A stretch of 43,236 bases of DNA from Eubacterium sp. (GTDB taxonomy: Bacteria > Bacillota > Clostridia > Lachnospirales > Lachnospiraceae). How positions within the stretch are numbered: position 1 is the first letter of the stretch; every line of letters starts with the position of its first letter. This document shows, in pieces, positions 8,672 to 15,568 of the stretch. Position numbers and translations under genes: made by a program. The stretch lies in NCBI GenBank assembly GCA_024681515.1, contig JAILAR010000060.1, forward strand, positions 1-43,236, given 5' to 3'. The notes beneath the pieces were generated by a model. It was given only the letters and a program-made list of their open reading frames with translations, was not told the origin of the DNA and made no database searches.

Positions 8672-8686
8672 ATAACTTTCAGTTAT
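8672..8686. promoter_or_regulatory. Candidate LysR-type operator (T-N11-A dyad)
   Basis: ATAACT-TTC-AGTTAT is a perfect interrupted palindrome containing TAAC-N5-GTTA, the T-N11-A form bound by LysR-family regulators. Its centre is about 65 bp upstream of the inferred leuC start, the usual recognition-site position for activation. It is about 27 bp downstream of the inferred lysR start, which would suit autorepression. Confidence 0.6.
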
Positions 8687-8690
8687 GAGT

Positions 8691-8829
8691 CAAGGGATCC
8701 TTCGCTTTGCTCAGGATGACAGGTCACATGTCATTCTGAGGCAGATTGTACAAGCATTCCGGTGCCGTACGCGCGGCAGCGCGTATGGGCAGGGAATGCG
8801 TAGAAGGGTCGAAGAATCCCCTCACTGAC
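8691..8829. repeat. GTCATTCTGAG-family repeat with nested long hairpin, in the lysR leader
   Basis: Half-units GGATCCTTCG..CTCAGGATGACA and TGTCATTCTGAG..GAAGAATCCCCTCACTGACA lie around an insert. At 8754-8799 is a 46-nt imperfect hairpin with arms GCATTCC/GGAATGC and GTACGCGC/GCGCGTAT around a GGCA loop. It sits in the inferred lysR 5' UTR, ending about 25 nt before the ATG. Confidence 0.75.
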
Positions 8830-8854
8830 ACATCATTTTACGAAAGGAATAAGC

Positions 8855-9901
8855 ATGATCGACAACCTCAATCATTACCGTGTATTTCTTGCCGTTGCAG
8901 AAACGGAAAGTATCAGCCGCGCCGCAGAGAGGCTCTTCATCTCCCAGCCGGCCGTCAGCAAATCCATAAAGAATCTGGAGGATGCACTCTCCGTTCATCT
9001 GATCGAGCGGTCTTCCCGCGGGATCAAACTGACGGAGCAGGGCAAACTCCTCTATGAGCATCTGCAGGAAGCATTCCAGAGTATCCGCACCGCCGAGGAG
9101 GAATTGCGTCAGGCAAATGATCTCGGGATCGGCGAGCTTCGGATCGGAGCTTCCACCTCGCTCTGTCGAAACATCCTGCTGTCCTACCTATCCGACTTTA
9201 TCACCCGCTATCCCCACATCAAGGTATCCATCAACTGTCACTCCACACTGACCACCGTGCGTCAGCTGGAGGAAGGACGGATCGATCTGGGACTGATCTG
9301 TGAAACCACCCTTCCCGACAAACTCACCTACCAGCCGCTGCAGGAGATCCATGATACCTTCGTGGTGAATCCCTCCTACCTGGAGCATTTCTATGTGCGC
9401 GAGCAGGCCGCGGATCATGTTGCTGATAACCCATGGCTTTTTGCCGGAAATGTAACGAGTCTGCTCCATACACCCTCCAAACAAGCCGCCAATATCACAT
9501 CCGGAAAAAAACAAACCGGAAAGCGAAACAAGGCAGCACATTCGGATCTCGTTCTTCCACCGGACATGTCCGCATATGAGATCCTTGAACGCTGCAATTT
9601 AATGCTTCTGGAACGCGGAAATGTCACCCGCAACCACCTGGAGCATTTCTTCTTTCAGCAAAACATCCAGCCCGGTCAGGTGCTGGATGTCAATAACATG
9701 GATCTTCTGATCGATTTTGCAAAGATCGGTATGGGAGTATCCTCCGTGGTGAAGGAGTTCGCTGCGGAAGCTCTGACAGACGGATCTCTCATCGAGCTCC
9801 CCCTTCCCTCCGCCGTTCCGCCGCGGACCGTAGGCTTCTGCTACAGTCCGCAGCGTCGGAGTAATCCGTCCCTGATAAAATTCCTTGAACTCCGAAGTTG
9901 A
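8855..9901 (+). CDS. LysR-family transcriptional regulator, probable regulator of leu/ilv genes
   Basis: A 348-residue LysR-type regulator, longer than the usual 290-310. The N-terminal winged helix-turn-helix spans residues 4-62 (S-I-S-R-A-A-E-R-L-F-I-S-Q-P-A-V-S-K-S). A linker helix and a periplasmic-binding-like effector domain starting near residue 92 follow. The extra length is a basic, low-complexity stretch at about residues 190-240 (rich in K, T, S, A) inside the effector domain. AGGAAT lies about 6 nt before the ATG. The gene diverges from leuC across a shared promoter region holding a T-N11-A dyad. I infer that it senses a leucine-pathway metabolite and activates leuC; the effector is unknown. 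Confidence 0.9.
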   Translation: MIDNLNHYRVFLAVAETESISRAAERLFISQPAVSKSIKNLEDALSVHLIERSSRGIKLTEQGKLLYEHLQEAFQSIRTAEEELRQANDLGIGELRIGASTSLCRNILLSYLSDFITRYPHIKVSINCHSTLTTVRQLEEGRIDLGLICETTLPDKLTYQPLQEIHDTFVVNPSYLEHFYVREQAADHVADNPWLFAGNVTSLLHTPSKQAANITSGKKQTGKRNKAAHSDLVLPPDMSAYEILERCNLMLLERGNVTRNHLEHFFFQQNIQPGQVLDVNNMDLLIDFAKIGMGVSSVVKEFAAEALTDGSLIELPLPSAVPPRTVGFCYSPQRRSNPSLIKFLELRS

Positions 9902-9938
9902 AACCTGTTTTTCCCCACAGCAACCTCCTGTCTGTTTA

Positions 9939-10967
9939 TTATTCAAGATCTCTCCGCGCCGGATATCCGTACGCACCTTCCGCATTATCGACTGCGCGAA
10001 GGATGGCCTGCGATACCACATCCGCCGCGAGTATTCCCACCAGATCCATATCCGCCTTCACGGTCCCTACGGATAACGCATAGATGCTGTCGCCGTCTGC
10101 TGATGTATGTACCGGACGAATGGCCCGGGCAAACCCATCATGCGCCATACCTGCAATTTTGCAAAGCTGCGGCTTGGCAAAATCGGCGTTGGTGATCACC
10201 GCCGCAAGTGTGGTATTCCCGACAAAACCACCGTCTCCGCCGGACACACCGTCCTTCGCCGAAGGATCCTCCAGAAACTTATTCCCGGAAAGTTCCCTGC
10301 ATTCCGTCATATACTGCGTGGTACTCCGGAGATGCTTCTTATCCTCCGTAAGCAATCCCGCGATCTGCTTTCCCGTCTCCGGATTATAGACATCTCCAAG
10401 AGCATTCAGGACAACGATCGCACCGATCCGAAGCTCTCCAACCTCTACGGCATAGCTGCCGATCCCGGTCTTCATACAATGATCCATTCCGCAGATCTTA
10501 CCCACCGTAGCACCGCATCCGGCGCCGAAATTTCCGTCCCGGTAGTTTGGGGCTTCCATGGCAGTCTTTGCCGCAGCGTATCCCATGTCCCCATCCGGCC
10601 GTGTATACACATCCCCTACGGTCAGATCGAAAATGTCCGACTGCACCACCAGCGGCACCTTTGTCACACCCACGTCAAAGCCGATATCATGCTCCTCCAG
10701 GTATTTCATAACCCCGTTTGCAGCCCCCAGACCGAAGGCGCTTCCGCCGCCGAGGACCACCGCATGTATGGTTTCCGCACTCATAAGCGGATTCAGGATC
10801 TGTGAATCCCTTGATGCCGGGCCGCCGCCCCGCACATCCAGTCCTGCCTTCATCCCGTTTTTCATATCCTCACCGCACAGGATCACGGTACATCCCGTAG
10901 CCGCTTCCCTGCTTTCTACCTGACCGATCCGAACCGGTCCGATTTCTTTTATTGATATCTCTCGCAT
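9939..10967 (-). CDS. P1/DmpA-family Ntn hydrolase (aminopeptidase or peptidase-like)
   Basis: A 342-residue member of the self-processing N-terminal-nucleophile family that includes DmpA and the nylon-oligomer hydrolase NylC. Visible features are the N-terminal V-R-G-G-G-P-A-S-R-D strand-turn, L-G-G-G-S-A-F-G-L-G-A (about residues 72-82), G-F-G-A-G-C-G-A-T-V-G-K type segments, and the expected autocleavage site at N251-T252 (G-N-T-T-L-A-A-V). Cleavage there would expose Thr252 as nucleophile. I start at the ATG at 10967, which follows GAGGGGG; the frame is open upstream to 10997 but that covers the ribosome site. The substrate is unknown. It is convergent with lysR and stands alone. Confidence 0.88.
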   Translation of the reverse strand: MREISIKEIGPVRIGQVESREAATGCTVILCGEDMKNGMKAGLDVRGGGPASRDSQILNPLMSAETIHAVVLGGGSAFGLGAANGVMKYLEEHDIGFDVGVTKVPLVVQSDIFDLTVGDVYTRPDGDMGYAAAKTAMEAPNYRDGNFGAGCGATVGKICGMDHCMKTGIGSYAVEVGELRIGAIVVLNALGDVYNPETGKQIAGLLTEDKKHLRSTTQYMTECRELSGNKFLEDPSAKDGVSGGDGGFVGNTTLAAVITNADFAKPQLCKIAGMAHDGFARAIRPVHTSADGDSIYALSVGTVKADMDLVGILAADVVSQAILRAVDNAEGAYGYPARRDLE

Positions 10968-10981
10968 ACAAACCCCCTCTG

Positions 10982-11033
10982 ATTCCATACTTCGCACACA
11001 AACGCGCTCCGTCGATTATCTTTTCGTACGTAT
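10982..11033 (-). repeat. Leader repeat upstream of the P1 hydrolase
   Basis: A 52-nt copy matching 8524-8575, including ATTCCATACTTCGC, GCGCTCCGT and GATTATC blocks in the same order. On the minus strand it ends just before the ribosome binding site of the P1 hydrolase. Between it and the terminator at 11158 (11034-11157) I see nothing else. Confidence 0.75.
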
Positions 11034-11157
11034 CATCTGTTTACCCGCCTTACAACACTTATACAATGCGTGCCACATGATAATCATTCCACACTTCACG
11101 GTACACCGCGCTTACCCCTTCTTGTTTCATACTACCACAATTCTACTTATCTTAACA

Positions 11158-11205
11158 GAAAAAAACGGGTCTTTCACCTGCAAAATGTGAAAGAATCCCG
11201 TTTTT
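11158..11205. terminator. Bidirectional intrinsic terminator at the end of the feo operon
   Basis: An A-run followed by ACGGG, TCTTTCAC, a 9-nt loop, GTGAAAGA, CCCGT and a T-run. The stem is long with one small internal loop and has A/T tracts on both sides, so it can work in either direction. It lies 46 nt downstream of the last feo-operon gene (minus). Confidence 0.9.
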
Positions 11206-11251
11206 CGTGATGTCGCGTTGTCCCTTGTTTTTGAAAATAATCCGGCACGGA

Positions 11252-11638
11252 TCACCGCACCTCAATAACCTTATATCCTGCCCGGACCACCGCCCCGGTC
11301 AGCACTTCTTCACTGACATCTGCGTCCATGCGGACCGTGGCCTCTTTCTTCCGAAGATCCACATCTGCATTTACATGCTCCAGGCGATTCAGCGCATCCT
11401 CCACCGCCGCCGAACAGCCTGCGCAGCGCATCCCGTCTATGACCAGTGTCTTCTCGGAAATGATGGTCCCCAGCTTTTTCTTCGGTACGGTCGATGTCTC
11501 ATCCTCCCCACCGCCGCAGCAACTGCCTTTGCCTGCAAAATGGCGGAGCGTGCTTCGAAGCGCAAAGAGGCCCGCCGCGATCAAAGCCGCGACGAGCACT
11601 CCCGTAGTGATTGCATTTCCTGTTCCCGTAAGAATCAT
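11252..11638 (-). CDS. Membrane-anchored heavy-metal-associated (HMA) domain protein
   Basis: A 128-residue protein. Residues 5-27 form one membrane segment (A-I-T-T-G-V-L-V-A-A-L-I-A-A-G). A C-C-G-G-G motif at 40-44 follows, then a linker and an HMA fold from about residue 62 with the metal-binding loop G-M-R-C-A-G-C (C72, C75). HMA domains with this loop usually bind Cu+ or other soft metals, but here the gene is last in the feo operon and overlaps the upstream Cys-rich gene by 4 nt (ATGA), so translation is coupled. It may buffer or hand over metal at the inner face of the membrane near FeoB. That role is inferred from context. Confidence 0.85.
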   Translation of the reverse strand: MILTGTGNAITTGVLVAALIAAGLFALRSTLRHFAGKGSCCGGGEDETSTVPKKKLGTIISEKTLVIDGMRCAGCSAAVEDALNRLEHVNADVDLRKKEATVRMDADVSEEVLTGAVVRAGYKVIEVR

Positions 11639-11865
11639 GATCCTCTCCTGACAAGTTCTGTTTTTCCTCCCGGTTCACCGGGATGGCAGTTTCCCGCTCT
11701 CGGACAGCCGCTGCAGGAGCTGCAGCAACCGCCGCAGCTCTTGCAGTTCACACCGCAGATCACCGATTTTCCCTGTCTTTTATCATGCACCATGCTGCAT
11801 ATGATCAATGCAACGATCGTAAGTACAATGAGCAGGATCAGAATTGTTCCTAACGTTCCATTCAT
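11635..11865 (-). CDS. FeoB-associated cysteine-rich membrane protein
   Basis: A 76-residue protein with an N-terminal membrane helix (G-T-I-L-I-L-L-I-V-L-T-I-V-A-L-I-I-C) followed by G-K-S-V-I-C-G-V-N-C-K-S-C-G-G-C-C and further Cys residues (nine in all between the first CG and G-N-C-H). This is the layout of the small FeoB-associated Cys-rich family found downstream of feoB in Firmicutes. It may act as an iron or redox partner for FeoB; this is not established here. I choose the ATG at 11865 (GGTG 6 nt upstream); an in-frame ATG at 11877 is the alternative. It lies 51 nt after feoB. Confidence 0.85.
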   Translation of the reverse strand: MNGTLGTILILLIVLTIVALIICSMVHDKRQGKSVICGVNCKSCGGCCSSCSGCPRAGNCHPGEPGGKTELVRRGS

Positions 11866-11884
11866 TATGATCACCATTTTCAGT

Positions 11885-11914
11885 ATTCCATACTTCGCGC
11901 CTGAAGCGCTCCGT
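11885..11914 (-). repeat. Leader repeat between feoB and the Cys-rich gene
   Basis: Thirty nt nearly identical (one transition) to the proximal half of the leuC leader repeat, in the same orientation. It begins 2 nt after the feoB stop and ends about 20 nt before the Cys-rich start. Confidence 0.75.
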
Positions 11915-11916
11915 AT

Positions 11917-14331
11917 TTACGCTGACTTCTTTACTTTATAATCCAGCTTCTGGCTCTCCTTATACGGCCGGAAAAGCAGATAAACAAATGCAACCAGAAT
12001 CGCGAAGGCCAGGATCACCCAGGCGCTGAAGGTACCCGAGATCAGCATGCCGATCTGATATACGCAAAGCGCGACTGCGTAAGCGAATACGCACTGATAA
12101 CCGATGGCAAACCAGGTCCACTTGCCGCTGTTCATTTCCCGCTTGATGGCACCGATGGCTGCGAAGCAGGGTGCACACAACAGGTTAAACAGCAGGAAGG
12201 AGTAACCTGCAAGCCTGGTCAGACCTTCGAAGTCCAGAACACCGAAGACACCCACAACCTCTTCCTTTGCAACCAGACCCATGACGGTTGCCACGGTTGC
12301 ACGAATGTTATCAAATCCAAGAGGTGCAAAGATCCATGCGATACCGCTTCCGATCTTGCCCAGGATACTGTCTTCCAGAGCAACATCCGGGTTGAATCCG
12401 AAGGCTCCGTCCACCCATCCGAAGGACTTGCCTGCCCAGATCAGGATGGAAGAAAGCAGGATGATGGTTCCGGCCTTCTTGATGAAGGACCAGCCACGCT
12501 CCCACATGGAACGAAGCACCGCACCCACCTTCGGCAGATGATATGCCGGAAGCTCCATAACGAAGGGTGCCGGATCCCCGGCGAACATCTTCGTCTTCTT
12601 CAGGATGATACCGGAAAGCACGATCGCCGCGATACCGATGAAGTATGCACTCCATGCGATGAGTCCCGAACCGTGGAACAGTGCCGCTGCGATCAAAGAA
12701 ATGATGGGCAGCTTGGCTCCACAGGGGATAAAGGTCGTCGTCATGATGGTCATACGACGGTCACGTTCATTTTCAATGGTCCGGCTTGCCATGATACCCG
12801 GCACGCCGCAGCCGGTTCCGATGAGAACCGGAATAAAGGACTTACCCGAAAGCCCGAACTTCCGGAAGATACGGTCCATGATAAATGCGACACGGGCCAT
12901 GTAGCCACACTCTTCCAGGATCGCCAGGAAGATAAAGAGTACCAGCATCTGGGGTACAAAACCAAGTACCGCGCCTACACCGGCTACGATACCGTCCAGG
13001 ATCAGACTTTTCAGCCACTCTGCACAGTTCACGGCATCCAGACCCTTCTCGATAAGAGCCGGGATACTCGGGATCCAGGTGCCATACTCCGACGGATCCG
13101 GAGAATCAAATTCACCGTCCTCATTGAAGGCACCCGCTTCATCCAACGCACCCTCGATGTCATAGCCCTTCTCGATCAGATCATCTGCATAAGTCTCATA
13201 CGCCTCGGTAAATCCGTCCAGATCACCGTCATCAAATGCCGCTTTCAGATCCTCGGCACCGATTACATTTTCATCTGCTGCCGCAGACTCTACAACTGTC
13301 TTAACCGGGTCTACAAATACATGCTCCTCGGCCCACTTGTCTGTATCCGCATCCAGTTCTCCGTTCATACCAAAGAGATGGAAGCCGTCACCGAAAGCAT
13401 TGTCGTTTACCCAGTCCGTTGCCCAGCCACCCACGGTGGAGATGGACACATAGTAGACAATAAACATGATCACCGCGAAGATGGGCAGCGCCAGCCAGCG
13501 GTTGGTAACGATCTTATCGATCTTGTCGGAAGTGTTCATCTTCGTTCCCGTCTGCTTTTTCTTCAGCACGCCGGAAATGATGGACGAAATAAACGAATAC
13601 CGTTCATTTGTGATGATGCTCTCCGTATCATCGTCAAACGCCTTCTCCATCTCCGTGATCTCTGCGGATACATCCGGAAGGTTCGGTGTCGACTCACGGA
13701 TCTTATCGTCTCTCTCCAAGAGCTTGATAGCGAAGAATCTGCGTTCCTCTTCTTTCACATCAGCGGGGAGTTTCTCCTCTACTCTCCGGATGTAGGACTC
13801 TGCCTCAGCCGAGAACTCATGACGTCTTCCGGCTACCGTACCGGCCTTTGCCAGTTCGATGGCCTTCTGGGTAACCTTGTCAATACCGGTTCCCTTCATG
13901 GCGGAGATCTCAAATACCGGAACACCCAGCTTGTCCGCCAGTGCCCTGGTATTGATCTTGTCTCCGTTCTTCTCCACCAGGTCCATCATGTTGACAGCCA
14001 CAACCACGGGGATGCCAAGCTCCAGCACCTGTGTGGTCAGGTACAGGTTTCGCTCCAGGTTCGTACCGTCCACAATGTTGATAATGGCATCCGGACGCTG
14101 TCCGATCAGATAATTCCGGGCTACGACCTCCTCCAGAGTGTAGGGGGACAGGGAGTAGATTCCCGGCAGGTCCTCGATGCGGACCTCCTTATCCCCTTTC
14201 AGCTTACCTTCCTTTTTCTCAACTGTTACGCCCGGCCAGTTGCCCACATACTGGTTTGCACCGGTCAGTGCGTTGAATAATGTTGTCTTTCCGCAGTTAG
14301 GATTTCCTGCAAGAGCTATACGTATCGCCAT
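11917..14331 (-). CDS. feoB: Ferrous iron transporter FeoB
   Basis: An 804-residue inner-membrane Fe2+ transporter. The N-terminal G-protein domain has the G1 motif G-N-P-N-C-G-K-T-T (residues 9-17), G-V-T-V-E in switch I, the G3 motif D-L-P-G-I-Y-S-L and the G4 motif N-M-M-D. A helical regulatory domain and the Gate/FeoB_C membrane core (G-T-G-C-G-V-P-G-I-M and P-C-x-A-K-L-P-I segments) follow. It carries an acidic insertion of about 100 residues (about 315-415) after the first membrane helix, probably outside the cell. The start is one base after the feoA stop, so expression is tightly coupled. Confidence 0.97.
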   Translation of the reverse strand: MAIRIALAGNPNCGKTTLFNALTGANQYVGNWPGVTVEKKEGKLKGDKEVRIEDLPGIYSLSPYTLEEVVARNYLIGQRPDAIINIVDGTNLERNLYLTTQVLELGIPVVVAVNMMDLVEKNGDKINTRALADKLGVPVFEISAMKGTGIDKVTQKAIELAKAGTVAGRRHEFSAEAESYIRRVEEKLPADVKEEERRFFAIKLLERDDKIRESTPNLPDVSAEITEMEKAFDDDTESIITNERYSFISSIISGVLKKKQTGTKMNTSDKIDKIVTNRWLALPIFAVIMFIVYYVSISTVGGWATDWVNDNAFGDGFHLFGMNGELDADTDKWAEEHVFVDPVKTVVESAAADENVIGAEDLKAAFDDGDLDGFTEAYETYADDLIEKGYDIEGALDEAGAFNEDGEFDSPDPSEYGTWIPSIPALIEKGLDAVNCAEWLKSLILDGIVAGVGAVLGFVPQMLVLFIFLAILEECGYMARVAFIMDRIFRKFGLSGKSFIPVLIGTGCGVPGIMASRTIENERDRRMTIMTTTFIPCGAKLPIISLIAAALFHGSGLIAWSAYFIGIAAIVLSGIILKKTKMFAGDPAPFVMELPAYHLPKVGAVLRSMWERGWSFIKKAGTIILLSSILIWAGKSFGWVDGAFGFNPDVALEDSILGKIGSGIAWIFAPLGFDNIRATVATVMGLVAKEEVVGVFGVLDFEGLTRLAGYSFLLFNLLCAPCFAAIGAIKREMNSGKWTWFAIGYQCVFAYAVALCVYQIGMLISGTFSAWVILAFAILVAFVYLLFRPYKESQKLDYKVKKSA

Positions 14332-14332
14332 C

Positions 14333-14551
14333 TTATTCCACCTCGATCATTTCTGCATCTGCTTTCCGAACGGAAAGCTCATAGTTCCTCACTGTGATCT
14401 CTACCGGATCTCCCAGCGGAGCAACCTTACGGACATAGATCTCCACGCCCTTGGTGATCCCCATGTCCATGATCCGGCGCCGGATCGCGCCTTCACCGCT
14501 TAATTTTCGTACATGTACGGTCTGACCGACCTTTACATCACGCAGTGTCAT
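14333..14551 (-). CDS. feoA: FeoA-family SH3-like protein (second copy)
   Basis: A 72-residue cytosolic FeoA domain, an SH3-like beta barrel that assists FeoB. R-R-R-I-M-D-M-G-I-T-K-G-V-E-I-Y-V and the closing Y-E-L-S-V-R-K-A-D-A pattern are typical. The start at 14551 (M-T-L-R-D-V-K-V-G-Q) follows AGGAGG by 7 nt; the upstream in-frame methionine covers the ribosome site. It ends one base before feoB and follows another feoA by 53 nt. Two tandem feoA genes in front of feoB are common in Clostridia. Confidence 0.93.
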   Translation of the reverse strand: MTLRDVKVGQTVHVRKLSGEGAIRRRIMDMGITKGVEIYVRKVAPLGDPVEITVRNYELSVRKADAEMIEVE

Positions 14552-14604
14552 ATTATATCCTCCTGTTTTATACACATCTCGTCACGCCCACCTTATGAGC
14601 CGGC

Positions 14605-14814
14605 CTAAACTAATATCTTATTGGCCATGTCTCGTCCGATGGCAACCCGGGATTCCATCACGTTTACGATCAGATTTCCATTCACTTCATTCACCACCGT
14701 GACCGCAGAACCCGGCACAAATCCCAGTTTCTCCAGATGCTGACGCACTTCCGGTTTTCCTCCGACTTTTTTCACAACAGTTGTTTCTCCCAATGGAGCC
14801 AAACTAAGCGGCAT
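14605..14814 (-). CDS. feoA: FeoA-family SH3-like protein (first copy)
   Basis: A 69-residue FeoA domain: M-P-L-S-L-A-P-L-G-E-T, then H-L-E-K-L-G-F-V-P-G-S-A-V-T-V-V and the C-terminal S-R-V-A-I-G-R-D-M-A-N-K-I. It is first in the feo operon. GGAGG lies 9 nt before the ATG at 14814; a GTG one codon upstream (14817) is 6 nt from it and could also be used. The promoter and iron boxes are immediately upstream. Confidence 0.92.
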   Translation of the reverse strand: MPLSLAPLGETTVVKKVGGKPEVRQHLEKLGFVPGSAVTVVNEVNGNLIVNVMESRVAIGRDMANKILV

Positions 14815-14871
14815 CACTCGTCACCTCCGTCTAACCATATAATAGTGCTTTGTATCTGTACTTTTATCGCA

Positions 14872-14893
14872 TTGGTTAGCCTTATCTAACCAA
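14872..14893. promoter_or_regulatory. DtxR-type operator over the feo transcription start
   Basis: TTGGTTAG, a 6-nt centre, then CTAACCAA: a perfect 8-bp inverted repeat with GGTTAG half-sites like the DtxR/IdeR iron box. It covers about +1 to +20 of the inferred feo transcript. Confidence 0.75.
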
Positions 14894-14897
14894 ACCC

Positions 14898-14926
14898 ATT
14901 ATAGTTAGCGCACGCTAACATGTCAA
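14898..14926 (-). promoter_or_regulatory. Consensus sigma-A promoter of the feo operon with an operator in its spacer
   Basis: On the minus strand TTGACA (14926-14921), a 17-bp spacer and TATAAT (14903-14898) match the consensus exactly. The spacer contains the 16-bp palindrome GTTAGCG-TG-CGCTAAC (14919-14904), a DtxR-type site. A bound repressor would occupy the space between the two hexamers. Confidence 0.88.
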
Positions 14927-15002
14927 TCATGAATTTCATAAATTTTAAGTTTTTTATTGTTTCAGATAATTTCGAGACCCATAGTATAATTTTCATCGGT
15001 AT

Positions 15003-15030
15003 GGGATTGATAGAAAGGGATTGATAGAAA
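15003..15030 (+). repeat. 14-bp tandem duplication in the dtxR leader
   Basis: GGGATTGATAGAAA is repeated twice without a gap, just downstream of a TATAAT at 14985-14990 that may be the -10 of the regulator gene (no good -35 is seen). Confidence 0.8.
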
Positions 15031-15124
15031 GCTCATTCCGTGGTAAATTTATAGTTGTTTGTGAATGCACTCAATGTGAAGGTATTGAGAAGGAAAACGT
15101 CAGTTAAGTTAAAGGAGTTTACTT

Positions 15125-15505
15125 ATGGCATTACAGGAATCAGGGGAAATGTATCTTGAGACGATCTATGTTCTGTCTCTGAAATCATCGGCTGTCAGAG
15201 CCATCGACGTCAGCGAGGAAATGGGATATTCCAAGCCGTCCGTCAGCCGTGGTCTGAGCCTTCTGAAGGACGAAGGTCTGATCAAAAAGGATGAAAGCGG
15301 TTATATTAAACTGACTGAAGCCGGGAGCATCCTGGCAAAGCGTATCTACGAACGCCATACCGTTCTGTCCCGGCTCTTTATGGATCTTGGGGTAGATGAA
15401 AAAACCGCCACGGAAGATGCCTGTCGGATCGAGCACTATATCAGTGATGCGACCTTCGATGCCATCAAGGCGCATATGCTGAAATACGGCAGCCAGAAAA
15501 ACTGA
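15125..15505 (+). CDS. DtxR/IdeR-family iron-dependent repressor
   Basis: A 126-residue metalloregulator with the N-terminal winged helix (S-K-P-S-V-S-R-G-L-S-L-L-K recognition helix, residues 36-48) and the metal-binding dimerisation domain. It lacks the C-terminal SH3 domain of full-length DtxR. The primary-site residues expected from DtxR are present: M9 (in E-M-Y-L-E-T-I-Y, equivalent to DtxR Met10), C100, E103 and H104 (in D-A-C-R-I-E-H). MntR has Asp at the Met position, so this looks like the iron type. H78 of the ancillary site is kept, but its other two ligands appear to be Ser and Thr. AAAGGAG lies 7 nt before the ATG. It diverges from feoA across two iron boxes and is their likely ligand. 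Confidence 0.92.
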   Translation: MALQESGEMYLETIYVLSLKSSAVRAIDVSEEMGYSKPSVSRGLSLLKDEGLIKKDESGYIKLTEAGSILAKRIYERHTVLSRLFMDLGVDEKTATEDACRIEHYISDATFDAIKAHMLKYGSQKN

Positions 15506-15523
15506 CTGCCGCATTCCGCCTTG

Positions 15524-15556
15524 CAGATCTGCAGTGTTTGCAGATCTGTTTTATTT
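15524..15556 (+). terminator. Intrinsic terminator of the DtxR-family gene
   Basis: A perfect 10-bp stem CAGATCTGCA / TGCAGATCTG with a 5-nt loop, followed by TTTTATTTT on the plus strand. There is no T-run on the minus strand. Confidence 0.9.
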
Positions 15557-15568
15557 TGTATCCACGTG

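Noticed and set aside
12538-14280. 580-codon plus-strand ORF opposite feoB
   Set aside because: Antisense frame of feoB with no domain or start signal.
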